Positions 34,658 to 42,925 of a stretch of 64,000 bases of DNA are shown in pieces (the stretch's first letter is position 1; every line of letters starts with the position of its first letter). The stretch lies in NCBI RefSeq assembly GCF_014651995.1, contig NZ_BMXY01000002.1, positions 1-64,000 on the forward strand. The letters run 5' to 3'. The DNA is from Cognatilysobacter xinjiangensis. GTDB taxonomy: Bacteria > Pseudomonadota > Gammaproteobacteria > Xanthomonadales > Xanthomonadaceae. Position numbers and translations under genes: made by a program. Under the pieces are notes generated by a model. That model had not been told where the DNA came from and did no database searches. It saw nothing but the letters and a program-made list of their open reading frames with translations.

Positions 34658-34902
34658 CTGTCGAAACAGGCTGGCTACTCCCGGTAGCGTCTTCCGCTCC
34701 AACCTCAAGTCGCCGGCCCGGATGCCGATACCCACCTCTAGAGCCTCGAACGTGGGACGCCGGGCACGAACAGGCCCGATGGCCCATGACCCGGGGGGCG
34801 GGGTAAGGCAGGATGGCCGGCAGCATTGCGAATGGGCGTCGATGCCTTCACGGCGCGGCAGGCGGGATGCCTGCCCACGACGGCGGATCTTCCGGAGGCG
34901 AC

Positions 34903-35382
34903 ATGACGCGTGGTCCGCAGCACCCCAAGCTTTCGCGCCGCGGCGGCTGGACGCTGCTCGAGCTGATGCTAGGCCTTGCGGTGATGGGTGTGTTGACCAT
35001 GATCGCCAGCAGTGCATATACGTCGGCGGTCGAAAAGGGACGAGTAGGGAAGGCGAAGGCCGACATCGCAGAGTTCGATGTGTTGATCGAGCGCTACCTC
35101 ACCGTTCACCGTGACTATCCCACGTCGCTTGACCAGTTCAATTACGACGGACGCCTCGACCCCTGGGGGAATCCCTACCACTACACGTTGCTGGCCGGCA
35201 TCAAAGGCAGCAAGGGCAGTGCGCGCAAGGACCACAAGCTCAATCCGCTCAATTCCGACTTCGACCTGTTCAGCGCGGGCCGCAACGGCGTGTTCAAGAC
35301 GCAGATCAGCCAGAAGGACAGCCTGGACGACGTGATCCGCGCACGCGCCGGCAGCTACATCGGGCTGGCCGAGGACTTCTGA
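34903..35382 (+). CDS. GspG-like type II secretion pseudopilin
   Basis: A 159-residue pseudopilin. The prepilin peptidase site is RRGG/WTLLELM, with Glu at mature position 5 and a hydrophobic helix to about residue 38. Further on, DYPTSLDQF and LDPWGNPYHYTL match the GspG core, ending in a Gly/Ser region before an Asp-rich tail. GspG normally makes the T2SS pseudopilus and lies among gspC-M genes; here it stands alone, 4 nt before a GGDEF-EAL gene. The ATG at 34903 has GGAGG upstream; in-frame starts further up add unrelated sequence. Confidence 0.84.
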   Translation: MTRGPQHPKLSRRGGWTLLELMLGLAVMGVLTMIASSAYTSAVEKGRVGKAKADIAEFDVLIERYLTVHRDYPTSLDQFNYDGRLDPWGNPYHYTLLAGIKGSKGSARKDHKLNPLNSDFDLFSAGRNGVFKTQISQKDSLDDVIRARAGSYIGLAEDF

Positions 35383-35386
35383 CCGC

Positions 35387-38035
35387 ATGGGCAGGCCCGC
35401 GGGGCTCCGCATCGAAGGCACGTGGCTGAGAAGCCGGCTGGCGCGGCGCATCTTCCTGATGTTCTGCGCGATGGCCTTCGTGCCGGCGGTGCTGGTGTTC
35501 TGGCTGACCTGGCGGCAGGCCGATCGCGTCGTCGACAGCTCGGAGCAGCGCAGCCTGCGGGCCGAAACGCGCTTCGTCGCATTCACGCTGCTGAGCCGCC
35601 TGCAGACGGCGGAAGCGCTGCTGGCGCGCATCGCCGTGTCAGACAGCAGCACCTTGCCCGACGACGTGCGCGTGTTCGATGCGGTCACGCATCGCGCACA
35701 GGCCGCGGGTGTCGACGCGGCCACGCAGCCGCGCCTGCGCGTATGGACCGATCCCGCCACGCGCCTCACCCGCGTGGTGCTGCGGGCGGTGCGCACCGAT
35801 GCCGACGGTTCGATACGCATCTCCGAAGGCGTGCTGTCGCCGCACTACCTGTGGCACCCCGACGAGGACGTCGTCGAGGGCACGCGCGTCTGCGTGCATG
35901 CGGGTGGGCAGTCGCTGGGCTGCGCCGGTAGCGTCGATGCCCCGGCGCGCATGCTGCGGGCTTCCTGGGACCTCGACCTGCACCAGTTCGGCGCGCAGCC
36001 GTGGCGCTTCGACGCGGTGCGCGAATCGACGTCGAACGCCGCCACGCGCCTGTACGCCTTCGCGCTGCTGGCCGCCGGCGTCCTGCTGATGGCGATGCTG
36101 ATGAGCCTGGTGCAGATACGCCGCACGCTGGTGCCGCTGGAAGCGCTGATCGATCGCATCCGCACCTTCTCCGGCTCGCGTGCGTCGACGCCGCGTCGGC
36201 CCCCCGACGAACTCGCGGCCCTGTCGGCCACCTTCGACGAGATGCAGCAGCGCATCGGCGGGCAGCTCGCGCGGCTGCACGGGCTGTCGGAGGTGGACAG
36301 CGGCATCGTCTCGCGCGAAGCGCTGGACGAGCTGCTCGCGCGTGTCGCCGGGCAATTGCGCGCGCTGCCCGGCATCGCCGACGCGGCGATCGTGGTCGAG
36401 CCCTCGGCCGGCAACGCGCCCGGCGTGCATCCGGCCGATGCGCCGGGCCGCGTCCTGGATCGCGAGCGCGTGGTGCGCCTGCTCGCCGATGCCGCGGCCG
36501 ATCCCCACGATGGGCACTGGCACCGCGTCCCGCACGAGGGCAAGGACGGCATCGACGCGCGTGCGCACCGCCTGCGCATCGGTGCACCGCACGAGCCGCA
36601 GGCGCTGGTGCTCCTCGTCGCCGACGACGCGCACGGGCCCGAGGCCGAAACCCTTGACGCCGCGCGCCAGCTCGCCGACCGCGTCGCGATCGCGCTGGCA
36701 CTCGAGGCGCGCGAGCGCCGGCTGGTGCACCAGTCCCGGCACGACGCGCTGACCGGGCTGCCGAACCGGCTCGCCGCCACCGAAACGCTGGATGCGGCGA
36801 TCGCGACGGCGGGCGGCGCATTCGCGGTGGTGTTCATGGACCTCGACCGCTTCAAGTCCGTCAACGATGGCCTCGGCCATGCGCTGGGCGATGGTCTGCT
36901 GGTGGAAGTGGCCGCGCGTCTGCGCGGCGCGCTGCGGCCGGGCGACATGGTGGCGCGCTTCGGCGGCGACGAATTCGTGCTGCTGCTGCATGCCGTCGAA
37001 CATGCCGAGCAGCTCGACGCGATCCGTGCGCGCATCGACGAGGCCTTCGCGTTGCCCGTCTCGCTGGGCGACCACGTGATGTCGGTGCGCTACAGCGCGG
37101 GCGTCGCCTTCCATCCCGCCGACGGCACTAGCGCGCACGACCTCGTGCGCAAGGCCGACGTGGCGATGTATCGCGCCAAGCAGGACGGCGGCGGGCGTTT
37201 CGCGCTGTATTCCGACGGCATGAACGAGGCCGCGCGCGAGGAGGTCGAGCTGGTGGCCGCGCTGCGCATCGCGCTCGCCGCCGACGCGCTCGACGTGCAT
37301 TACCAGCCGCGCATCGACGCGCGCGACGGCGGCTGGGCCGGCATGGAGGCGCTGGTGCGCTGGCAGCATCCGCAGCGTGGCTGGATCCCGCCCGCGCGCT
37401 TCGTGCCGCTGGCCGAGCGCCATGGCCTGATCGACGCGCTCGGCGCCTTCGTGCTGCGTGCCACCTGCCGGCGCATCGCCGCGTGGCGCGCGCAGGGCCT
37501 GGAGCCCGGCCGCGTCGCGGTCAACGTATCCAGTGAGCAATTGCGCGCGGGCACGCTGGTCGACGAGATCGGCCGCGTGCTGCAGGAGACCGGCGTGGGC
37601 TGGTCCGACCTCGAGATCGAGATCACCGAATCGCTGCTGATCGCGGACGTCGACGGCAGCGCGCGCCAGTTGCAGGCGCTGCGCGAGCGCGGCGTGTCGG
37701 TGGCGATCGACGACTTCGGCACCGGCTACAGCGCGCTCGCCTACCTCGCGCGCCTGCCGCTGGACACCATCAAGATCGACCGTGCGTTCGTGATCGCGCT
37801 GGACGAGCCGGGTACGGCGCCCGTGGTGCGCTCGATCCTCGCGCTCGCCTCGACGCTGGGCAAGCACGTGGTGACCGAGGGCGTGGAGACGCAGTCGCAG
37901 CTGCACGTGATGCAGGGCTGGGGCTGCGATGTCTTCCAGGGCTACCTGTTCCATCGCCCGATGCCCGCGGACGACATTCGCGACCTGCTGGTCGCGCGCC
38001 GTGCCGGGGCGGCGGCGCTTCCGTCGGGCGACTGA
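35387..38035 (+). CDS. membrane-bound GGDEF-EAL c-di-GMP protein
   Basis: An 882-residue protein. A first membrane helix (about 23-43) and a second (about 220-240) bracket a periplasmic sensor region, then a HAMP-like stretch, a possible GAF-like region, GGDEF (ARFGGDEF, with inhibitory-site RPGD before it) and EAL (MEALVRWQHP, with NVS, ITESLL, DDFGTGYS, IKID and EGVE all intact). Both domains look catalytically competent, so it may make and degrade c-di-GMP depending on the signal. It is 4 nt downstream of the GspG-like gene, implying co-expression. Confidence 0.92.
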   Translation: MGRPAGLRIEGTWLRSRLARRIFLMFCAMAFVPAVLVFWLTWRQADRVVDSSEQRSLRAETRFVAFTLLSRLQTAEALLARIAVSDSSTLPDDVRVFDAVTHRAQAAGVDAATQPRLRVWTDPATRLTRVVLRAVRTDADGSIRISEGVLSPHYLWHPDEDVVEGTRVCVHAGGQSLGCAGSVDAPARMLRASWDLDLHQFGAQPWRFDAVRESTSNAATRLYAFALLAAGVLLMAMLMSLVQIRRTLVPLEALIDRIRTFSGSRASTPRRPPDELAALSATFDEMQQRIGGQLARLHGLSEVDSGIVSREALDELLARVAGQLRALPGIADAAIVVEPSAGNAPGVHPADAPGRVLDRERVVRLLADAAADPHDGHWHRVPHEGKDGIDARAHRLRIGAPHEPQALVLLVADDAHGPEAETLDAARQLADRVAIALALEARERRLVHQSRHDALTGLPNRLAATETLDAAIATAGGAFAVVFMDLDRFKSVNDGLGHALGDGLLVEVAARLRGALRPGDMVARFGGDEFVLLLHAVEHAEQLDAIRARIDEAFALPVSLGDHVMSVRYSAGVAFHPADGTSAHDLVRKADVAMYRAKQDGGGRFALYSDGMNEAAREEVELVAALRIALAADALDVHYQPRIDARDGGWAGMEALVRWQHPQRGWIPPARFVPLAERHGLIDALGAFVLRATCRRIAAWRAQGLEPGRVAVNVSSEQLRAGTLVDEIGRVLQETGVGWSDLEIEITESLLIADVDGSARQLQALRERGVSVAIDDFGTGYSALAYLARLPLDTIKIDRAFVIALDEPGTAPVVRSILALASTLGKHVVTEGVETQSQLHVMQGWGCDVFQGYLFHRPMPADDIRDLLVARRAGAAALPSGD

Positions 38036-38206
38036 GCGGCAGAATCCGGCCGCGTGTCGTGGCCCCCGGGCAACTCGAGTTCGGCAGGCGGCAGCCGTAT
38101 CACCCGCGCTCCCCACCGAGGATGCCGGCACGCACGCCAAGCGGCCGTGCGCGACCGCGCGGCTTCCGGCTAGCATCAGGCTTCTTTCCACGGCGCATGG
38201 AACGCC

Positions 38207-38518
38207 ATGAGGGACGAAGCCGGCATCGGCAATGGACGGGATCGCGGCGAGGTCGAGATCGCGCTGGCGCGGTTCGCGCTGATGCTGGCGCGGCCCGTGG
38301 ACGCCGGCGGCGCGCCGATGGATGCGGCATCGATCGTGCAGGCCGCGCACGCGCTCGCGGCGCGTGTCGAACCGGCCGAGGGTGCGGCGATGCTCGAACG
38401 GCTGTGCACGATCGCGCGTTCGCTCGCCGGCGTGAAGATCGACGTCGATGGGGGCGCCAGCCACGCGCTGTCATGGCAGGTCGGCGCGGGCGTCTCCCGT
38501 CAGCCCTCGCTGCGCTAG
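38207..38518 (+). CDS. small hypothetical protein
   Basis: A 103-residue Ala-rich soluble protein (ALARFALMLARPVDAGGAPM, then ALAARVEPAEGAAMLERL) with no signal peptide, membrane segment or known motif. Codon use is GC-rich at third positions, like real genes here. It lies in the gap between the GGDEF-EAL gene and two tiny minus-strand genes, ending 5 nt from the stop of one of them. Function is unknown. Confidence 0.5.
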   Translation: MRDEAGIGNGRDRGEVEIALARFALMLARPVDAGGAPMDAASIVQAAHALAARVEPAEGAAMLERLCTIARSLAGVKIDVDGGASHALSWQVGAGVSRQPSLR

Positions 38519-38523
38519 CCGCC

Positions 38524-38760
38524 TCAGCCGATGACCTGGATCTCCGAGATCAGCTGCGCGACGAACTCGCGCGGCACCACGGCCGCCTTCGCGCGCCGCA
38601 ACGGGTAGCCCAGGCGCTGCGACCCGCGCACGTCGTCCAGCAGCGCGCGGCCGACGTAGCAGCCGTCGCGCGGCAGCGCGCGCCGGTCGTCGGGACATGC
38701 GTGCACCAGCATGTGGCCGTCGACGCGGCGATAGACCTCTACGGGGACCGGCTCGGCCAC
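38524..38760 (-). CDS. small hypothetical protein
   Basis: A 78-residue ORF with a GTG start, 28 nt after the stop of the next gene upstream. It has DGHMLVHACPDDRRALPRDG and ends in VPREFVAQLISEIQVIG; no family is recognised. It is likely co-transcribed with the 81-residue ORF at 38789-39034. Longer upstream frames are shadows of that gene. Confidence 0.5.
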   Translation of the reverse strand: MAEPVPVEVYRRVDGHMLVHACPDDRRALPRDGCYVGRALLDDVRGSQRLGYPLRRAKAAVVPREFVAQLISEIQVIG

Positions 38761-38788
38761 CGGTGTGCGTCGCTGCGCAACACGCGGG

Positions 38789-39034
38789 TCAGCTATCGCC
38801 GTCCTCCATCGCGAAATCCCCGGCGGCCGCCAGGGCCTGCCAGTCGGGACCGCGGATGCAGGCGAAGCCGTCGCGTTCGAGCGCTTCGATGACTTCGGGC
38901 GTGAAGGCGTCGAGGTCGATGTCGCAGACGGCAGTGAAGGCCAGGCCATCGCGTCGCGACGCGAGTGGCGGCTCGAATATGGCAGGTGCGACCACCAGCG
39001 CACTGTCCGTGCGCCGGAAAACGAGGAATTCCAT
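38789..39034 (-). CDS. small hypothetical protein
   Basis: An 81-residue ORF starting MEFLVFRRTDSALVVAPAIF and containing TAVCDIDLDAFTPEVIEALE. No signal or known domain is visible. The alternation of hydrophobic strands and acidic helices looks like a folded small protein. It pairs with the downstream 78-residue ORF. Longer in-frame extensions upstream have no protein-like composition. Confidence 0.52.
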   Translation of the reverse strand: MEFLVFRRTDSALVVAPAIFEPPLASRRDGLAFTAVCDIDLDAFTPEVIEALERDGFACIRGPDWQALAAAGDFAMEDGDS

Positions 39035-39382
39035 CGAAGGTTCAACCGAGTGCCGTGAATGGCGCGGAATCCGCTTGCGCGGAGCATCTCGGTCGTAAGC
39101 TGGGGCGCTAGGAACAGCCCACGTGACAGAAGTCCCGAGGGAATCGGCCGCTCGGGTCTGCGCCTCCTCCGGAGTTCGTCGCTTCGCTTGGTGTGGCGCG
39201 GGAAGCAGTTGGCAGCCTAGCACCGCCGGGGTGACCATGCCGGCACGACCGCAAATGTGGATCCCGCGCCGCGTCGTGCAGCGATTGAATGACGGCCGCG
39301 GCAGCCGCACGCTCTTGATTCGCGTCGAGCGAGGCAGCCGCCGGCGTTCGCGCCGCATCCCATGCCAGCCGAGGAGACCGCC
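39035..39382. other. 348-bp intergenic region
   Basis: No gene, repeat or clear terminator is supported between the tiny minus-strand ORF pair and the DsbA-family gene. It probably holds the divergent promoters of both, but no confident promoter box could be picked out. Confidence 0.35.
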
Positions 39383-40042
39383 ATGTCCACGCCCATTCGC
39401 ATCGATTTCGTGTCCGACGTGGTCTGCCCTTGGTGCGCGATCGGACTTGCGGCGCTGGAGCAGGCGATCGCCCGCGTGGGCGACGACGTCGCCGTCGAGC
39501 TGCACGTGCAGCCCTTCGAGCTCAATCCCGACATGGCACCCCGGGGCGAGGGCATCGACGAGCACATCGGGCGCAAGTACGGGCTAACCGCCGCTCGGAT
39601 GGAGGAGAACCGTGCGCGGTTGCGCGAGCGCGGCGCGGCGGTCGGCGTCGATTTCGCGATGGGCGCGCGCTCGCGCATCTACAACACCTTCGATGCGCAC
39701 CGCCTGCTGCACTGGGCCGGGCAGGAAGGCCGCCAGCTGCCGCTCAAGCGCGCACTGCTGCACGCCTACTTCACCGACGGCGAGGACGTGAGCGATCGCG
39801 ACGTGCTGGTGCGCATCGCGAGGGGCGTGGGGCTGTCCGGCGAGCGCGCCGCGGCGATCCTCGCATCGGGCGAATTCGCCGAGGATGTGCGCGCCGACGA
39901 GCAGGGCTTCCTGCGTGCTGGCATCAGTTCGGTGCCGGCGATCATCTTCGAGCGGCAGTACCTCGTGTCCGGCGGGCAGCCGGTCGAGGTGTTCGAGAGC
40001 GTGCTGCGGCAGGTGGCCTCGCAGAAGCGGGGCGAGGGCTGA
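39383..40042 (+). CDS. DsbA family oxidoreductase (FrnE-like)
   Basis: A 219-residue thioredoxin-fold protein with the active site CPWC in DVVCPWCAIG and a long helical insertion (HIGRKYGLTAARMEENRARL), followed by the cis-Pro loop SSVPAIIF and a final GGQP turn. This is the FrnE/2-hydroxychromene isomerase-like branch of the DsbA family, generally cytoplasmic; no signal peptide is seen. Roles in disulfide handling during oxidative stress are reported for FrnE. The ATG at 39383 follows a GGAG-like site. Confidence 0.9.
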   Translation: MSTPIRIDFVSDVVCPWCAIGLAALEQAIARVGDDVAVELHVQPFELNPDMAPRGEGIDEHIGRKYGLTAARMEENRARLRERGAAVGVDFAMGARSRIYNTFDAHRLLHWAGQEGRQLPLKRALLHAYFTDGEDVSDRDVLVRIARGVGLSGERAAAILASGEFAEDVRADEQGFLRAGISSVPAIIFERQYLVSGGQPVEVFESVLRQVASQKRGEG

Positions 40043-40130
40043 GGTCGCGCAAGGCGACGCCGCACGGCGGCTTCACGTACGGCCGGCGTCCATCACGCTA
40101 CTGAGGCGGGCCGATCCATGAGCGTCGACG

Positions 40131-40610
40131 ATGCACCCGATGTGGATGGTCCGCGCCGAACGCGGGCGCCTGTACGACGAGTTCCTCCGCCACGGCGTGG
40201 CGGCGCTGGGCTGGACCGCGCTCGCACGGTTGGTCGCCGCCGCAGGCAGCCGGCAGGCGCTGCTGGACATGTGCGCCGCCGCCGAGCCGGCACGGCGCCG
40301 CAGCGCGATCGTGTCGGGCGCCTCGCAGGTGTGGCGCTTCGTCCACGACGTAGACGAGGGCGACCGGGTGGTGACGTACTCGCCGCAGCGTCGCTGCTAT
40401 CGCGTCGGCCGCATCACCGGGCCGGCGCGTCATCACCCCGAATGGATCGATCTCGGAATGCCGCTGGCGCGCCGCGTCGACTGGCATCCGCGCGAGGTCC
40501 CGCGCGATGCATTGCCCCCCGGCACGCGCAACAGCCTCGGGCCGACGCTGACGCTGTTCCGGGTATCGCCGGGCGCGGCGCGGCAGCTGGTCCTGCGCCT
40601 GGACGACTGA
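40131..40610 (+). CDS. stand-alone EVE/PUA-like domain protein (Mrr N-terminal type)
   Basis: A 159-residue protein that resembles the N-terminal module of Mrr-type restriction endonucleases: MWMVRAERGRLYDEFLRHGVAALGW, then GDRVVTYSPQRRCYRVGRITG, then RRVDWHPREVPRDAL. In larger proteins this EVE/PUA-like fold precedes an Mrr catalytic domain and may read modified or structured nucleic acid. Here it stops without a nuclease. An in-frame ATG at 40140 gives a shorter start. Whether it is a truncated endonuclease or a functional single-domain reader is open. Confidence 0.62.
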   Translation: MHPMWMVRAERGRLYDEFLRHGVAALGWTALARLVAAAGSRQALLDMCAAAEPARRRSAIVSGASQVWRFVHDVDEGDRVVTYSPQRRCYRVGRITGPARHHPEWIDLGMPLARRVDWHPREVPRDALPPGTRNSLGPTLTLFRVSPGAARQLVLRLDD

Positions 40611-40681
40611 GGCCCGCATCGCTGAACGGTCGAGCACGTGGCCTGCGATGCCGTGCGCGCGGCGTCGACTAGACTTCGCGC

Positions 40682-41218
40682 ATGAGAAATCCGCTACAGG
40701 ACCAGCTGCTCAAGGCCGGGCTGGTGAAGAAGTCGCAGGTGGCGCAGGTCGCGCGCGAGCAGGCCAAGCAGCGCCAGGGCAAGGCGCCTGCCGCGCCCAG
40801 CGAGCAGCAGCTCGAGGCCGAGCGTGCGCGCGCCGAGCGCGTGGAACGCGACCGCGCGCTCGCGGCCGAGCAGAAGGCGCAGGCGCAACTGCGCGAGCAG
40901 CGCGCGCAGGCGCGGCAGATCGTCGACACCCAGCGCGTGCGCGCGTCAGGCGAGATCGAATACCGCTTCGTCGACGGCGATGCGATCCGCACGCTGCTGG
41001 TCGACGCCGCCCAGCGCACGCAGCTCGCGAGCGGCGCATTGGTGATCGCGCGCCTCGACGACGGCCACGTGCTGCTGCCGCGCGCGGCGGCGGAGAAGGT
41101 GCGTGCGCGCGAGCCGGCCATGATCGTGCTCGACCATGCCGCCACGCCCGCGGGGCCGGCATCGGACGACGATGACTACTACGCGCAGTTCAAGGTGCCG
41201 GACGACCTGATCTGGTGA
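40682..41218 (+). CDS. DUF2058 protein (YaiL-like)
   Basis: A 178-residue protein: N-terminal NPLQDQLLKAGLVKKSQ, a long charged coiled-coil (about 30-85, rich in Ala, Glu, Arg and Gln), and a C-terminal globular part with YRFVDGDAIRTLLVD, ending in DDDDYYAQFKVPDDLIW. This matches the gammaproteobacterial DUF2058/YaiL family, annotated as nucleoprotein or polynucleotide-associated without proven function. A TAGACT hexamer at 40670-40675 lies very near the ATG. The adjacent 41215-41242 inverted repeat overlaps the stop. Confidence 0.88.
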   Translation: MRNPLQDQLLKAGLVKKSQVAQVAREQAKQRQGKAPAAPSEQQLEAERARAERVERDRALAAEQKAQAQLREQRAQARQIVDTQRVRASGEIEYRFVDGDAIRTLLVDAAQRTQLASGALVIARLDDGHVLLPRAAAEKVRAREPAMIVLDHAATPAGPASDDDDYYAQFKVPDDLIW

Positions 41219-41242
41219 CGCGCATCGGCAGGCACGCGTCAC
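41215..41242. repeat. inverted repeat at the 3' end of the DUF2058 gene
   Basis: An 8-bp perfect inverted repeat GTGACGCG / CGCGTCAC with a 12-nt centre overlaps the stop codon. There is no T-run, so intrinsic termination is doubtful. Confidence 0.4.
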
Positions 41243-41335
41243 GTCGTCGTGCGTCGTGCGGGTCCCGGCGCGGGTGCAACGGTGCATGTCCCGCCGTCCC
41301 TTGAAAACCGGCGCGCACGACCGGACCTCGACAAC

Positions 41336-41512
41336 GTGAGCGATCGCCCCGACCCACGTCCCGTGCCGCCCGAGAAGCCGCTGCCGAGCGACTGCTGCGG
41401 CGGTGGCTGCGCCGTCTGCGTCAACGACGCCTACGAGGACGAGCGCGAGGACTACGAGGCGCGCCTCGCGGCCTGGCTGCAGCGGCATCCGGAGGCCGAT
41501 CCAGCGGGCTGA
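41336..41512 (+). CDS. oxidoreductase-like domain protein (small Cys-rich)
   Basis: A 58-residue protein (GTG start) with PPEKPLPSDCCGGGCAVCVN and YEARLAAWLQRHP. The CC-x3-C-x2-C cluster after a Pro-rich lead matches the 'oxidoreductase-like' N-terminal domain family, whose Cys residues may bind metal; function is not established. A longer frame from an ATG at 41249 would add 29 residues without similarity, so the GTG is preferred with moderate confidence. Confidence 0.68.
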   Translation: MSDRPDPRPVPPEKPLPSDCCGGGCAVCVNDAYEDEREDYEARLAAWLQRHPEADPAG

Positions 41513-41600
41513 GGCCCGACCGGCACGGCGGTGTGATATCCCGCCTCCACCGGCGAATCATGTCGGTACAGGGCGCCGATGCGCCGCTACCGGAAGGGTC

Positions 41601-42125
41601 ATGGAGATCGCGGCGCAGCTGAAGGACGCCACCACGCAACGGGAGTTCGCCGACTTGCTCGAGCGCAACCGCGGCCTCGTGTTCAAGGTGGCCAATGGCT
41701 ACGGCCGCGACGCCGAGGACCGCGCCGACCTCGCGCAGGAGATCGCCGCGCAGCTCTGGCGCGCGTGGCCGGCCTACGATCCGTCGCGCCCGCTTGCGAC
41801 GTGGATGTACCGCATCGCGCTGAACGTCGCGATTTCGCACCTGCGGGGGCGCAGCCGGCACGACGCCCACCACGTTCCGCTGGACGAGTCGCACGAGGCC
41901 ATCGAAGGCGCGGCGGACGACGCGGAAGCCGATCGCCTGCGAGCCCTGCAGCAGCTGATCGCCCGGCTCGATGCGCTGGACCGCGCGCTTCTGCTGCTCT
42001 ATCTCGACGAGCGCAGCCACCGCCAGATCGCCGAGATCCTCGGCCTGACCGAAACCAACGTCGCCACCCGCATCGGCCGCCTCAAGCAGCGGCTCCGCGA
42101 CCGGATGTGCCCGAAGGAGGGCTGA
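41601..42125 (+). CDS. ECF-type RNA polymerase sigma factor
   Basis: A 174-residue group IV sigma-70 factor. Region 2 (about 20-85) includes DLAQEIAAQLWRAWPAYDP, the -10-recognising helix, and region 4 (about 115-165) includes SHRQIAEILGLTETNVATRI, a helix-turn-helix for -35 binding. It ends one base before the next gene, a membrane protein, which by position should be its partner or anti-sigma factor. No conserved promoter copy was found upstream by eye, so autoregulation is untested. Confidence 0.92.
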   Translation: MEIAAQLKDATTQREFADLLERNRGLVFKVANGYGRDAEDRADLAQEIAAQLWRAWPAYDPSRPLATWMYRIALNVAISHLRGRSRHDAHHVPLDESHEAIEGAADDAEADRLRALQQLIARLDALDRALLLLYLDERSHRQIAEILGLTETNVATRIGRLKQRLRDRMCPKEG

Positions 42126-42126
42126 G

Positions 42127-42786
42127 ATGAACGCCGATACCGAATTCGACACGCTGCGCCGCGAGTGGCGCGAGATGCAGGACAGGCTCGCAGCGCAGCA
42201 GGCGTTGAACCTGCAGTTGCTCACCGAGAACCGGATCGAACGCGCGCGTTCGCGCCTGCGCCCGCTGCTGGCGGGGCAGGTGCTGCAGGTGATGGTCGGC
42301 GGCCTGTGCACGGTGTTCTTCGCGCGCTTCTGGATCGCGCACATGGACGAGTGGCGCGCGCTCGTGTCGGGCCTGCTGATGCACGGCTGGAGCGTCGCGC
42401 TGCTGCTGTCGGCGGTGGTCGAGATCCTGCTGGTGCTGCGGATCAACTATGCGCAGCCGGTGTTGACCATCCAGAAATACCTGGGCGTGCTGCAGTTCTG
42501 GCGCACGCGTCGCGCACCGCTGCTCGGCCTCGCCTTCTGGGTGCTGTGGCTGCCGCTCATGGAAGTGCTGCTCAAGTACTTCACCGGCGCCGACGTCGCC
42601 GCGGGCTTCCTGTGGGCGAACGTGGCCGTGGGCGTCGTCGGCTTCGTCGCCACGCTCTGGATGTTCCGGCGCCTGCAGCGGCGCGGGCACCGCATCGTCG
42701 ATGCGATCGATGCCGACAACCGCGGTTGCGGCATCGATGGAGCCACGGCGCTGCTGGCGGACATACGGCGGTTCGAGGCGGGTTGA
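42127..42786 (+). CDS. membrane protein partner of the ECF sigma factor
   Basis: A 219-residue protein with a soluble coiled-coil-like N-terminus (residues 1-45, EWREMQDRLAAQQALNLQLL) and four membrane segments (near 48-66, 82-103, 131-150 and 157-175), then a cytoplasmic basic tail. It starts one base after the sigma gene stop. The N-terminal helix could hold the sigma factor, but the zinc-anti-sigma motif (HxxxCxxC) is absent, so it is not a classical anti-sigma factor. A role in stress signalling is inferred from gene order. Confidence 0.7.
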   Translation: MNADTEFDTLRREWREMQDRLAAQQALNLQLLTENRIERARSRLRPLLAGQVLQVMVGGLCTVFFARFWIAHMDEWRALVSGLLMHGWSVALLLSAVVEILLVLRINYAQPVLTIQKYLGVLQFWRTRRAPLLGLAFWVLWLPLMEVLLKYFTGADVAAGFLWANVAVGVVGFVATLWMFRRLQRRGHRIVDAIDADNRGCGIDGATALLADIRRFEAG

Positions 42787-42925
42787 TCGGAAGACGATCT
42801 ATTGCGCGCACGACGTTCGCTGTCCTGCAGGCCTGTTCGCATCAGGGCGGGGCCCGCTGCAGAATCGCGCTATCGGTCCGCGTGCATGCAGGTGAGTCCC
42901 GCCGGCGCACGCGATAAACGCTTGC

